The notes: a model not told the origin generated them from the sequence alone. Shown: positions 23,888 through 32,706, numbered from the stretch's first letter. The stretch is DNA of 64,000 nt from Pseudomonas sp. K2I15 (GCF_002204795.1 NZ_NIXO01000002.1:1-64000), one strand, 5' to 3'. Made by a program: numbers and translations.

Positions 23888-24787
23888 ATGAATCTGCGCG
23901 AGCTGGACCTGAACCTTCTGGTGATCTTCAACCAGGTGCTGCTGGACCGAAGTGTGTCAGTGGCAGCCGAGGGCCTCGGGCTGACTCAACCCGCTGTCAG
24001 CAACGCGCTGAAGCGTTTGCGGACCACGTTCAACGATGAACTGTTTGTACGTACGCCCAAGGGCATGCAGCCCACGCCCTATGCCGCGCAACTGGCAGAG
24101 CCCATCTCCCAGGCAATCGGCCTGTTGCATGGCGCGATCAACCGCCATGACGAATTCGACCCGGCAACCAGCCAGAAGCGCTTCGTGGTGGCGATGACCG
24201 ACATCGGGGAAATTTACTTTGTGCCGCGCTTGATCGAAGCGCTGCTCAAGCAAGCGCCCGGGGTTTCGGTGAGTACCCTGCGCAGCCACGCCGAGCTGTC
24301 CGAAAGCCTGGCCAATGGTCAGGTGGATCTGGCAGTCGGGCTGCTGCCAGACCTGCAGGCAGGCTTCTACCAGCGCCGTCTGTTTCATCACCGCTATGTG
24401 TGCTTATGCCGAAAGGACCACCCGCTGACTGAGCAGCCGATGACGCGGGAGCGATTCTGCGAGTTCGGCCATGTAAGAATCGTGGCCGCCAGCACCGGCC
24501 ATGGCGAAATTGACACCCATATGCAGCGCGCAGGCCTGCAGCGTGAGATTCGGCTGGAGGTGCCACACTTTGTTGCGGTGGGTCATATCCTGCAGAACAC
24601 CGACCTGATCGCCACGGTCCCCGAGCGTTTCGCCAACAGTTGCGCAGGCCCTTTTGGCCTGACGAGCCTGCCGCTGCCGCTGCCCTTGCCCGAGATTGCG
24701 ATCAACTTGTTCTGGCACGGCAAATACAATCGGGACCCGGCCAATAAATGGTTCCGACAACTGATGTTCGAGCTGTTCAGCGATTAG
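23888..24787 (+). CDS. nahR: LysR-type activator of salicylate genes (NahR-like)
   Basis: This 299-residue LTTR closely follows P. putida NahR: N-terminal LRELDLNLLVIFNQ and the HTH GLTQPAVSNALKRLR, LFVRTPKGMQPTPYA, the effector-domain core FVVAMTDIGEIYFVPRL, and the C-terminal PEIAINLFWHGKYNRDPANK. NahR activates nah/sal operons with salicylate. Its divergent position to nahG supports the same role. It ends four bases from the convergent LysR gene. Confidence 0.9.
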   Translation: MNLRELDLNLLVIFNQVLLDRSVSVAAEGLGLTQPAVSNALKRLRTTFNDELFVRTPKGMQPTPYAAQLAEPISQAIGLLHGAINRHDEFDPATSQKRFVVAMTDIGEIYFVPRLIEALLKQAPGVSVSTLRSHAELSESLANGQVDLAVGLLPDLQAGFYQRRLFHHRYVCLCRKDHPLTEQPMTRERFCEFGHVRIVAASTGHGEIDTHMQRAGLQREIRLEVPHFVAVGHILQNTDLIATVPERFANSCAGPFGLTSLPLPLPLPEIAINLFWHGKYNRDPANKWFRQLMFELFSD

Positions 24788-24791
24788 CCCA

Positions 24792-25694
24792 TCACTGCCA
24801 ATGCGCGCACAGCTTGACCAGTTCATCCACCACATACCTCACCTTCGGCCGCAGATGCGACACCTTCGGCCATACGGCATGCACATCTACCGCTTCCGGT
24901 TCATAGCTGTGCAGCACCTCAACCAAGCGGCCCGCTTCGATATCATCCTGGAACAGGCTGCGCGGCATCTGGCACAGGCCGGTGCCCGCAACCGCCGCAA
25001 GAATCATCGCTTCGCCATCGCCAATCTGATGGGTAGAAGGAGGCGCGTAGCGCACGGTTTGCCCTGCCTGCATGACTCGCCACGCCAACGGCTGGCCGCG
25101 CCGGTGTCCGACAATGCAACGGTGCTGGTTAAGGTCTTCGAGGGTGTGTGGCACGCCAAACCGTGCCAGGTAGCCAGGTGCTGCACAAATGGCCCAGCGC
25201 TGGCGCATCAAGCGCCGCGCGACCAGGCCGCTGGTGTCCTGCAATTCGCCGAAGCGCACCAATAAATCGATCCCTTCCTCGAATGGGTCCACCAGGTGAT
25301 CGGAAAACGTCAGGTTCAATTGCAACGCCGGGTATTTATTGGCGATCTCGAAGAGCAAGGGCGCAACGACACGACGACCGAAGGCCACCGGAATATCGAC
25401 GCGCAATCGCCCTGAAGGCTCGCCACCACCAGGCCCCAGGCCACTTTCGGCGGCGCCGATTTCTTCCAGCGCCGTAGAGCACGCCGCGAAATAGGCCTCG
25501 CCATCGGCGGTCAGGGAAATACGTCGGGTGGTGCGATGAAACAGCTGCACGCCCAGGCGCTCCTCAAGACGCGCGATGGCTTTGCCCACGGCAGATTTCG
25601 ACAGCCCCAACCGCTCGGCAGCCTGGGTGAAGCTGGACGAACGAGCGGCGACCACAAAGGTGATAACGCCCTGAAAGGAATCAATGGGGACCAT
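24792..25694 (-). CDS. LysR family regulator
   Basis: This 300-residue LTTR has an N-terminal winged HTH (SFTQAAERLGLSKSAVGKAI) and the DmlR/AaeR-like effector domain (GRLRVDIPVAFGRRVVAPLL, then LVARRLMRQRWAICAAPGYL). It is divergent from the tautomerase-ABM-nitroreductase set, its probable target, with a palindrome GTAGA-N7-TCTAC 17 bases upstream of its start. The effector is unknown. Confidence 0.9.
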   Translation of the reverse strand: MVPIDSFQGVITFVVAARSSSFTQAAERLGLSKSAVGKAIARLEERLGVQLFHRTTRRISLTADGEAYFAACSTALEEIGAAESGLGPGGGEPSGRLRVDIPVAFGRRVVAPLLFEIANKYPALQLNLTFSDHLVDPFEEGIDLLVRFGELQDTSGLVARRLMRQRWAICAAPGYLARFGVPHTLEDLNQHRCIVGHRRGQPLAWRVMQAGQTVRYAPPSTHQIGDGEAMILAAVAGTGLCQMPRSLFQDDIEAGRLVEVLHSYEPEAVDVHAVWPKVSHLRPKVRYVVDELVKLCAHWQ

Positions 25695-25710
25695 GCCGGG
25701 CTCGCTGATT

Positions 25711-25727
25711 GTAGAGTTTTAGTCTAC
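25711..25727. promoter_or_regulatory. Candidate LysR operator
   Basis: GTAGA (25711-25715) and TCTAC (25723-25727) form an exact inverted repeat with a seven-base spacer, in the divergent region between the LysR gene and the tautomerase gene. AGTCTACCCAGATT contains further T-rich sequence typical of such promoters. Confidence 0.5.
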
Positions 25728-25845
25728 CCAGATTATAGCTGGAGGCCGTTTATCGCCAGCTTGTTCGCCAGTACGATAGATTCCAGTAAGACAACGGTGC
25801 ACATCGCGCGCCTCTCCCCGATCAATGTCCCAAGAGGAATACCTT

Positions 25846-26043
25846 ATGCCCGTCGTACGAGTGAGCTGGTTCGAAGGTAAAGAACACGCGCAAAAAGCCG
25901 CTGTTGCCGCCGACATCACCCAAAGCATCGTCAACCACACCGGTACTGACGCCAACTACATCTACGTCATTTTTGAAGACGTTGCGGCGTCCGACTGGGC
26001 TGGCGCCGGCAAACTGTTCGGGGATGCGCCAGACAAGTCTTGA
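25846..26043 (+). CDS. 4-oxalocrotonate tautomerase family protein
   Basis: This 65-residue protein starts MPVVRVSWFEG, exposing the N-terminal catalytic proline after Met removal. KAAVAADITQSIV and YVIFEDVAASDW match the beta-alpha-beta tautomerase fold. The ATG at 25846 is preceded by AGAGGAATACCTT; a longer reading from 25825 would bury the essential proline. Members isomerise unsaturated keto acids in aromatic breakdown or have unrelated lyase activities. It is first in an apparent operon with the ABM and nitroreductase genes. Confidence 0.88.
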   Translation: MPVVRVSWFEGKEHAQKAAVAADITQSIVNHTGTDANYIYVIFEDVAASDWAGAGKLFGDAPDKS

Positions 26044-26092
26044 CCCCTCCTACTCAACAGGCGCCGCCTGGCGCCTCTGACGGAAACTCATC

Positions 26093-26446
26093 ATGCACCC
26101 CTACATTTCCTGCCTGTTCAACCTCGCGGTAAAACCCGCGGAATTCGCCGAGTTCAAGGCGCTGATCGCCACGATCGTCACGGCCACCCGTGCAGAACCC
26201 GGCACACTGGTTTACGAATACAGCGCCAACGAAGACACCAGCACCGTTCATATCCTTGAGCGCTACAACGCCGATGCCGTAGTCAGCCACGTCGACACCA
26301 CGTTTGCACCGTTCGGCCAGCGGTTCCTGGAGCTATGCACCATCACCAGCCTGGTGGTGTACGGCAGGCCGGATGCTGAAATCCGCAAACGCCTGGACCC
26401 ATTCGGCGCGGTGTACATGACCCCGTTCGACGGCTTCAGCCGTTGA
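26093..26446 (+). CDS. Antibiotic biosynthesis monooxygenase (ABM) family, quinol-type
   Basis: This 117-residue ferredoxin-like protein has FNLAVKPAEFAEFKALIATI at the N-terminus, then TLVYEYSANEDTSTVHILERY and HVDTTFAPFGQRF. The family includes YgiN-type quinol monooxygenases and heme or small-aromatic oxygenases that work without cofactors. Between a tautomerase and a nitroreductase it may act on a quinone or phenol. It starts 49 bases after the tautomerase stop. Confidence 0.83.
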   Translation: MHPYISCLFNLAVKPAEFAEFKALIATIVTATRAEPGTLVYEYSANEDTSTVHILERYNADAVVSHVDTTFAPFGQRFLELCTITSLVVYGRPDAEIRKRLDPFGAVYMTPFDGFSR

Positions 26447-26486
26447 TTTGAACGAAGGCGCCAACCCTTAACGTACAGAGATCACC

Positions 26487-27101
26487 ATGTCCGGTATTGC
26501 CGAAGTCATTAAGTCCCGAATTTCCGCCAACAGCTATGACACTGAACGTCAATTGACCGACGAGCAGATCGCTGAGCTGATCAACCTGGCCACCCACGCG
26601 CCCTCTGCCTTTAACCTGCAAAACTGGCGGTTCGTGGCGGTACGCAGCACCGAAGCCAAGGCACGCTTGCTGCCATTGGCTTTCGGCCAGCAGAAGGTGG
26701 TGGAGGCGGCCGTGACGTTTATCGTCTGCGGCACCCTCAACCCGCACGAAACGCTGCCTGCTGCGCTGAAGCCGTCCGTGGATGCCGGCATCATCGACCA
26801 GTCGATTTACGACATGTGGGTGGGTGCCGCGCAAGGCATGTACCAGGAAAACCCGCAGTTGCAGCGCGACGAAGCGATCCGTTCCGGATCCCTGGCCGCG
26901 ATGACGCTGATGCTGGCCGCCAAGGGCCAAGGGTTGGTTTCGACGCCCATGATCGGCTTCGATCAGTCGGCAGTGACCACAGAGTTTGGCCTGTCGGCCA
27001 CCGAAGTCCCGGTGATGCTGGTCACCGTTGGCTACCCCGGCACGACCAACTGGCCACAAAAGCCGCGTAAAGCCGTCAATGACGTCTTGCAGTTCGTTTA
27101 A
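26487..27101 (+). CDS. Nitroreductase family protein
   Basis: This 204-residue FMN-dependent oxidoreductase has the phosphate-binding RISANSYD, the substrate-side HAPSAFNLQNWRFVAV segment and GLVSTPMIGFDQ at the dimer interface. It would reduce nitro groups, quinones or enones with NAD(P)H. It starts 40 bases after the ABM gene in the same direction. Together the three genes suggest handling of an aromatic or quinone compound under the divergent LysR regulator. Confidence 0.9.
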   Translation: MSGIAEVIKSRISANSYDTERQLTDEQIAELINLATHAPSAFNLQNWRFVAVRSTEAKARLLPLAFGQQKVVEAAVTFIVCGTLNPHETLPAALKPSVDAGIIDQSIYDMWVGAAQGMYQENPQLQRDEAIRSGSLAAMTLMLAAKGQGLVSTPMIGFDQSAVTTEFGLSATEVPVMLVTVGYPGTTNWPQKPRKAVNDVLQFV

Positions 27102-27169
27102 GTGCATTGCGCCAGTGATAGCCAGGCGGGTCCCGGCTTCACTGGCGGTCGAGGTGAATTACAACCGCT

Positions 27170-27739
27170 ATGACCCATCCTTCTTCCTCGTTACGAGCAA
27201 TCCTGACTGCCGCGTGCCTCGGAATTCTTGTTGTACAACTGGACGTCAGCGTCGTGAACGTCGGCCTCGGTGCGCTCAAAAAGGCATTCAATAGCGACCT
27301 CACCGGCCTGCAATGGGTCATCAACAGCTATGCGCTGCCCTTTTCTGCGCTGCTGATCCTGGGCGGTGCATGGGGTGATAAATGGGGGGCAAAATCCGTC
27401 TTCGCCGTGGGTTTCGCCATATTCACCCTCGCCTCCGTCGGCTGTGGCCTGGCCAACAGCATGACCCTGCTGATCACCATGCGCATGATTCAGGGCATCG
27501 GTGCCGCCTTGCTGATACCGACCTCACTGACACTTATCCGCGTGTCTTTTAACGATCCGGACAAACGCCGCTCCGCGGTCGCGCTGTGGGGCGCTTGCGG
27601 CGGGATCGCACTGGCGGCCGGCCCAGTGATCGGCGGCCTGATGCTGGTGCTGGGCATTTACGCACGCTGGATTGCCGCGCTGGTGGTTGCACTGTTGGGC
27701 GACGCTGCCTTCGCAACGAAGTCTTCCAGCAAAGCCTGA
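27170..27739 (+). pseudogene. Truncated DHA2-type MFS transporter
   Basis: The 189-residue reading frame begins like an EmrB/QacA-type 14-helix exporter: LDVSVVNVGLGAL (helix 1), LQWVINSYAL (motif D1), WGDKWGAKSVF (motif A) and GIALAAGPVIGGLM (motif C). It then switches to an unrelated-looking single hydrophobic segment (LGIYARWIAALVVALLGD) and stops. Full-length relatives have about 450-500 residues, so nine or so helices are missing. It looks like an internal deletion joining the N-terminal third to a residual end; transport activity is doubtful. Confidence 0.75.
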
Positions 27740-27784
27740 TCGACGCTACTGAGGCCACCACGCAAAGCCACCCACGCCGCTCGC

Positions 27785-29131
27785 CTACCGCAAGCGCCCT
27801 CCCAGTGGATACTCGACAGCCAGGCGGATCTGGTTGGCGTCCAGTTCGGCCTGGGCCGCATTGCCACGGTGCACCGCATGGCGCAGGGTAAATGCGAGGT
27901 TCTTCACCACGCCAGACTGCACCACGTAGCGCGCTTGCACGTCACGCTCCCAATGCTTGCCACCCTCGCCATAGCCCAGCCACTTGTAGCCGCCGTTGGG
28001 GTCCATGTGGCTACCGTCAATACCGCTGCCGCGCACGTACAACGCCCCGAAGGTCAGGCCTGGAACGCCATAGCCGGCCAGATCCAGGTCGTAGCGAGCT
28101 TGCCAGGACGCTTCCCGTGGCGCGTTGAAGTCGGACAGCGCAACGGCATTGCTCAGGTAAATCGCCCCGCGGGTGACATAGTCGTAAGGCGTATCGCCCG
28201 CAACCTTCTGATAACCGACGCCGAAGCTGTGGGCGCCGAGCCGATAGGTCGACAGCAGGCTCCAGGTGGTGTTGTCGATGCGTCCGGACAAGGCTTTGCC
28301 CGTGTCCTGGGTTCGGTACAGGTTGAAGTCCACGGTCAGCGCCTGGCCGGGAACCAGTGGCTGGGTGTAGATGGCGCCCAGGTAGTGCTGGCGCCAGGTG
28401 TCTTCGTAGACGGCGCTGAACAGGCTGGCACTCAGGCCCTTGATGGCCGTATTGCGTACCCCCAGCAGGTCAAAGCGGTTGCCCTGTTTGCCATTGGAGT
28501 AGTTGACGACAAATCCCTGGTCATGGCTGCTGGCGTTGCGGTCGGTGCTCTCGGTGAAGTGCCCGGCGTACATCGTGGTGGCGGGCAGCTCGCGGCTGGT
28601 CAACAGCCATCCGGTGGCCGTTTCGGGTAGCAGGCGGCTGTCGGACGAACCAAATACCGGGGTTTTCACCCGCTGCTCGCCGTAACGCAGTTCCGTCGAG
28701 GAAAACCGCAGCTTGGCCACCGCGCCGCCACGGCTGAATTCGTCCTTGGGATGGCCGTCATTGTCCACGCCCAGCAGCCGTGCCTTCCCGGCACGCCCGC
28801 CGCCGCTGTCCAGTTTCCAGCCGGAATAAACGTGGGCATCAAGGCCAAAGCCGACGGTACCGGTGGTAAAGCCGGAGGTGTAATCGGCCATTGCGCCATA
28901 CGCCCATTCTTCTGCGAAATCACTGCGCTGGGCCCGGGGTTTGTAGGCGTTGCGCGCACCATTGCTCAGTGCGCCGTGCTGGTAGTCGCGGCGGTCATAG
29001 ACGCTGCGGTTGAGGAGGCTCCATTGGCTGTCCTCGACAAAGCCTTTGGCGATGTCTTGTTCCGCGGCCAAGGCGAGCAGGGACTGCCCTCCCAATGCCA
29101 ATAGCAGGGTGTGGGTCGATAGGGTCTTCAC
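27785..29131 (-). CDS. OprD family outer-membrane porin
   Basis: This 448-residue protein has a signal peptide (TLLLALGGQSLLALAA) and the OprD family N-terminus (FVEDSQWSLLNRSVYDRRDY), then EEWAYGAMADYTSGFTTGTV and LLGVDNDGHPKDEFSRGG. It should form an 18-stranded barrel for uptake of a small acid or amino compound. It ends with beta-strand QIRLAVEYPLGGRLR. Downstream of the DUF4198 and DUF1624 genes on the same strand, it may be part of a small uptake operon; the substrate is not evident. Confidence 0.92.
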   Translation of the reverse strand: MKTLSTHTLLLALGGQSLLALAAEQDIAKGFVEDSQWSLLNRSVYDRRDYQHGALSNGARNAYKPRAQRSDFAEEWAYGAMADYTSGFTTGTVGFGLDAHVYSGWKLDSGGGRAGKARLLGVDNDGHPKDEFSRGGAVAKLRFSSTELRYGEQRVKTPVFGSSDSRLLPETATGWLLTSRELPATTMYAGHFTESTDRNASSHDQGFVVNYSNGKQGNRFDLLGVRNTAIKGLSASLFSAVYEDTWRQHYLGAIYTQPLVPGQALTVDFNLYRTQDTGKALSGRIDNTTWSLLSTYRLGAHSFGVGYQKVAGDTPYDYVTRGAIYLSNAVALSDFNAPREASWQARYDLDLAGYGVPGLTFGALYVRGSGIDGSHMDPNGGYKWLGYGEGGKHWERDVQARYVVQSGVVKNLAFTLRHAVHRGNAAQAELDANQIRLAVEYPLGGRLR

Positions 29132-29194
29132 GGTTTGGCTCCAGAATGCTTGAGGCCTGGGTGTTCCGCCGAGCGGGGAACACCGTTGGGCACC

Positions 29195-30400
29195 TCAGAG
29201 GTATTTGAGGATCGCGATGTCGCGACGGCGCTGTTTGAGGTTGGCAAACCAACGCGTCGGGAAGAACAGCAACACCCCAAGGATCACGCTCCACAACCAC
29301 ACCATCGGCAGGTCGTCAAAGCCGTAGTAAGTACCCTGGTTGGCACCCCAGATCGCCAGCGCAACCAGGTACATGGCCTTGAGTACGTAGAGGTGCAGCA
29401 AGTAGAAAAACATCGGTGCCCCGCCGTAGATCGCGAGGGTCGCCGTTAACCCGCGGTCCTGCCATTTCTCGAACAGCGCCAACAACAGCAGCGACAGGGC
29501 CAGGGTTGGCATCAGGAACATCAGCGACGGCGGGTATTTCTTCGCGCTCATGAAACTCATGAACGTACGCAACGCGTCACCGGTCTGCACCCAAGGCTTC
29601 TCGCCGTAGACGTTCAGGTAACGGATAAACACAAACGCCACCAGCAAACCGGCGCCCAGCTTGACCAGCCGGGATATACGCTCGGCGGGCGGCATGTCCT
29701 TGCCGAACCAAGGGCCGATGCCCCAGCCCAGCAGGATCACGCCAATCCACGGCAATATCGGGTAGGTGGTGCGCGCCCGGGTGAACTCGGTGATATCGAT
29801 AAACACCCGCTGATGCAGAATCGACCATGGCACAAAGGACGGCGATTCCGGCCCCACGGTCACGCCATCCAGCAGGTTATGCCCGGCGACAATTGCCACA
29901 CCCAGCACCACCAGCCAGCTGCGCTTGAAGTGCAGCAACCCGGCCAGCACAATCATGCACAGGCCAATGCACCAGATCACCTGCAACCATAATGTCTTGG
30001 GCGGTAGCTCGGCATTCCAGGCAAAGCACACGAAGGTGATTTCCAGGAACACCAGGAACACGCCGCGTTTGAGCAGAAATACCGATGTCTCGCGAGCGCT
30101 GTGTTTCTGGCTATAGAGCCAGGCCGACAGCCCGGTGAGGAAGATAAACGCCGGCGCACAGATCTCGCTGAGCATGCGGGTGAAGTACAAGTCTGGGGTA
30201 ACGCTCAGTGCATCGATCGGGTCGGTGACCTGGCGGTGCAGTAAAAAGGTTTCCCGTACGTGGTCGATGAGCATCAAGAGCATCACGAAACCACGCAAGG
30301 CATCGATGGCCAACATCCGCGTGGCGGCCGTGACTTTGCTGCGGGCAAGCGCCGGGGCAACAGTGCCCGCCTGACCGGCCAATCCTGAAGAAAGGGTCAT
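29195..30400 (-). CDS. DUF1624 / heparan-alpha-glucosaminide acetyltransferase-like membrane protein
   Basis: This 401-residue protein of about ten helices opens with the family signature AIDALRGFVMLLMLIDHVRE; the His in that motif is the proposed acetyl-accepting residue. Further segments include CAPAFIFLTGLSAWLYSQK and YPILPWIGVILLGWG. HGSNAT-like proteins move acetyl groups across membranes; bacterial DUF1624 members are uncharacterised. The ATG at 30400 follows GAGTGATTGAT; a GTG three codons upstream is in frame. It lies between the DUF4198 and OprD genes. Confidence 0.86.
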   Translation of the reverse strand: MTLSSGLAGQAGTVAPALARSKVTAATRMLAIDALRGFVMLLMLIDHVRETFLLHRQVTDPIDALSVTPDLYFTRMLSEICAPAFIFLTGLSAWLYSQKHSARETSVFLLKRGVFLVFLEITFVCFAWNAELPPKTLWLQVIWCIGLCMIVLAGLLHFKRSWLVVLGVAIVAGHNLLDGVTVGPESPSFVPWSILHQRVFIDITEFTRARTTYPILPWIGVILLGWGIGPWFGKDMPPAERISRLVKLGAGLLVAFVFIRYLNVYGEKPWVQTGDALRTFMSFMSAKKYPPSLMFLMPTLALSLLLLALFEKWQDRGLTATLAIYGGAPMFFYLLHLYVLKAMYLVALAIWGANQGTYYGFDDLPMVWLWSVILGVLLFFPTRWFANLKQRRRDIAILKYL

Positions 30401-30428
30401 ATCAATCACTCATGAAGGAGGCAATGAA

Positions 30429-31205
30429 TCAGGCCTGTTTTTTCAGCCTGGCGACTTCCGATGCCGGCAGTTGCGACGGCGCCCGAGGTAATGGGGGTTG
30501 GCCCTGCTGCCGGTAAAACGACAGCGTGGAGCTGAAGCGCTTGACGTCAAACGCCTCGGCCTTGCCCTCAAGGTTCACACGCTCGCCGGGGCTGTAGTCC
30601 TGGTATTCCACGGCCACCACGTACGTGCCTTGCCATGGCAATTCAAAGCTGACCTTGCCGGTGGCGTCGCTGCGCTGGCTGAAGACTTCACCGGATGCGG
30701 TTTCCAGCACCACGTCCTGGTCCGCCAGCGGCCTGGATGCGTAGAACACCTGGAACTGTGCCCTGCCCGTATCGGCGACGCCGGTAGGCACGATGTCCAG
30801 CGTCAGTTCCGGGGTGCGGGCGCGCAAGTCGCCGACCCAGCGGGTGGCAGGCGTCCAATAGGCCTTCAGGGTCTTGCCGGCTTCATGCAGATCAAAAATC
30901 GGGTAGTGCAGGTCCCTTGCGAGCAACGAGTCATCGCGACTGGGTTGCTGAGCGAGGGCGAACGCCTGACGCTGCAAGGTCAGGCTCAACGGCGCAGACC
31001 TGTCGGCCATCGACCAGGCCTTGAGTTGCTTGAACCGGTCCATTCCCCCCGGCGTCACTTCCAGCACATTCTTGTCATATTCCCCGTAATACAAAGCCAA
31101 GGGTTGGCCGGGAAGTTGTTCGTACCAGATCTGATGCGCCTCGCTGGTGGTTGCCAGCATGAACGCACCGTAACCCAACAGTGCTTTTGCGTTGCTCATT
31201 CGCAT
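30429..31205 (-). CDS. DUF4198 domain-containing periplasmic protein
   Basis: This 258-residue protein has a signal peptide (LLGYGAFMLATTSEA) with mature start HQIWYEQLPGQ. The AH/QxWYE opening and the C-terminal Ig-like part (VVLETASGEVFSQRSDATGKVSFELP, shortened here) match DUF4198, which is found with cobalt/nickel transport proteins. The N-terminal His could bind metal. It is first in line with DUF1624 and OprD genes. RBS GGAG lies nine bases before the ATG. The function is not established. Confidence 0.8.
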   Translation of the reverse strand: MRMSNAKALLGYGAFMLATTSEAHQIWYEQLPGQPLALYYGEYDKNVLEVTPGGMDRFKQLKAWSMADRSAPLSLTLQRQAFALAQQPSRDDSLLARDLHYPIFDLHEAGKTLKAYWTPATRWVGDLRARTPELTLDIVPTGVADTGRAQFQVFYASRPLADQDVVLETASGEVFSQRSDATGKVSFELPWQGTYVVAVEYQDYSPGERVNLEGKAEAFDVKRFSSTLSFYRQQGQPPLPRAPSQLPASEVARLKKQA

Positions 31206-31527
31206 TTTTTTCGCTCCGATTGGTGGTGTTCAACGAAAAGCTGTTGCGGCTTCAACCGAGTTGAAAACACCGCACAACACTCCGCTCCCTCACTCTGGAC
31301 GCATTACAACGCAGGCACTTTTGCGCGTTGCGCCGAATTACGCGCACACGCCGGGGCAGATGACTGTTTTAAAGGCTCAAAACAGTGCTTTATGCGGCTT
31401 GCGTCGATATGAGGCGTTTAGCGCCGCCCATGCATGAGCGTGTCCAATCGGGGTGCAACGCCAAGGCAAGACCACCCGAACCGCCTCTTTTGAGGCAGCG
31501 CAGGGGGCTTTATGCGGTGGGGTTTTT
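31206..31527. other. Intergenic region with inverted and direct repeats
   Basis: No gene is convincing in this 322-base gap. It holds an exact 8-bp inverted repeat ACTGTTTT-N8-AAAACAGT (31363-31386), two direct copies of GCTTTATGCGG (31387-31397 and 31507-31517, spaced 120 bases) and a short GCCTC-TTTT-GAGGC hairpin (31483-31496) without a U-tract. It carries the promoter of the DUF4198 operon and the 3' end of the Lrp gene. Confidence 0.5.
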
Positions 31528-32016
31528 TCAGTGGCGCAGCAGTTTGCGCAGAGGGACGCCGTCTTTAAGCACCGGCGACTTGATGACGATGTAGCTGAAG
31601 TACTTGGAAATGCCGATGTTCTTGTCCAGCAGGCTTTCGACCACTTCCTGATAATGCTGAATGCTGCGGGTCATGAAGCGCACCAGGTAATCGTAGCCAC
31701 CGCTGATCAAATGGCATTCGAGCACTTCATCCACCAGGCGAATGTTGGACTCGAACTTGGCGAAGTCTTCCCGCTTGTGGTCGCTGAGGGTGATCTCGGT
31801 AAATACCGTAACCGAGTCGGTAATCTTTGCCAGGTTCAAGTGCGCCTTGTAGCTGGAAATATACCCGGCCGACTCCAGCCGCTTGACGCGTTGAAGGCAT
31901 GGGCTGGCCGATAAGCCAACGGCGTCGGCGAGGCTGACGTTGGTCATCCGGCCGTCCTTTTGCAGCTCGACCAGAATACTGATGTCAATCCGGTCCAGTT
32001 TCACTAGCCCTTCCAT
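31528..32016 (-). CDS. Lrp/AsnC family transcriptional regulator
   Basis: This 162-residue feast/famine regulator has an N-terminal HTH (LDRIDISILVELQKDGR, then NVSLADAVGLSASPCLQRVK) and a C-terminal RAM domain (LVDEVLECHLISGGYDYLVR) that senses amino acids and mediates octamers. The ATG at 32016 follows AGAGGTACGCA; a start seven codons earlier lacks a good site. It is adjacent to an HAD hydrolase and a gabT-type gene on the same strand and may respond to their amino-acid substrate. Confidence 0.92.
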   Translation of the reverse strand: MEGLVKLDRIDISILVELQKDGRMTNVSLADAVGLSASPCLQRVKRLESAGYISSYKAHLNLAKITDSVTVFTEITLSDHKREDFAKFESNIRLVDEVLECHLISGGYDYLVRFMTRSIQHYQEVVESLLDKNIGISKYFSYIVIKSPVLKDGVPLRKLLRH

Positions 32017-32061
32017 TGCGTACCTCTTGACTGCCATTTGTAAGACAATCTTCTAGCAAAA

Positions 32062-32706
32062 TCAGCGCCGTAAAGACAGCTGATGCTGCGCCACCAGATC
32101 CGCCATGCTGTTGATGCAGTAATCCGCCGCACACGGCGTGGGCTGTTTGGCACGCTGGCGGCCGATCAAACAGCGGTCCAAACCCCCGAATGCGCCGACA
32201 GACGCTCGTGTCACATGCAGGACAGGTTCTGCTTGCAGCGCTGGGTGATTGAGCCATTCGGGGTCTTCGGCCAGGGAGATGAAATCCTCCAGCGCAATCC
32301 CCAGGCGCTCACACAACAAGGCGCGATCTTCCGCATCGCGGTCGCCGCGCACCAGCAATCGATAGAACTTGCGCAGGTAAAGCATAGCGCCTGGCGCGTC
32401 CTCAAACAGTGACCAGTTGGCAGCTGAACGCGCAAAACTCATGCCCTCCTCCCAACTGGCCTGCAAGCCCCAGCCCGCCGCCAGTTGGCGATGGGCAAAG
32501 CACAACACACCACTGAAGCCTAGCTCAGCAAAGCGTGGGTAGAGCGCCGCCACCACCGTATTGTATTCGGCCAACACCTGCTCTTTTTGCGGCTGGCCGC
32601 CACGGCTGTCGAGCAACGGCTGCAAGGCCGCCCAGACGCCCGAATCCCGGTCCACCAGCACTTCGTCGCAATCAATCAGCAACGCTCGATACGTTGTCAG
32701 CCCCAT
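32062..32706 (-). CDS. HAD family hydrolase
   Basis: This 214-residue protein has the HAD motif I LLIDCDEVLVDRD (nucleophile Asp in DCDEVL), a helical cap, and a C-terminal ASVGAFGGLDRCLIGRQR segment in place of the canonical motif IV. The C-terminal half resembles members whose later motifs are weak. It lies between the Lrp and GabT-type genes (45 and 68 bases). The substrate is unknown; it may be a phosphatase or dehalogenase-like enzyme. Confidence 0.75.
   Translation of the reverse strand: MGLTTYRALLIDCDEVLVDRDSGVWAALQPLLDSRGGQPQKEQVLAEYNTVVAALYPRFAELGFSGVLCFAHRQLAAGWGLQASWEEGMSFARSAANWSLFEDAPGAMLYLRKFYRLLVRGDRDAEDRALLCERLGIALEDFISLAEDPEWLNHPALQAEPVLHVTRASVGAFGGLDRCLIGRQRAKQPTPCAADYCINSMADLVAQHQLSLRR

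Noticed and set aside
27869..28630. 253-residue plus-strand ORF in the porin gene
   Set aside because: Antisense to the OprD frame, whose signal peptide and barrel features are clear.
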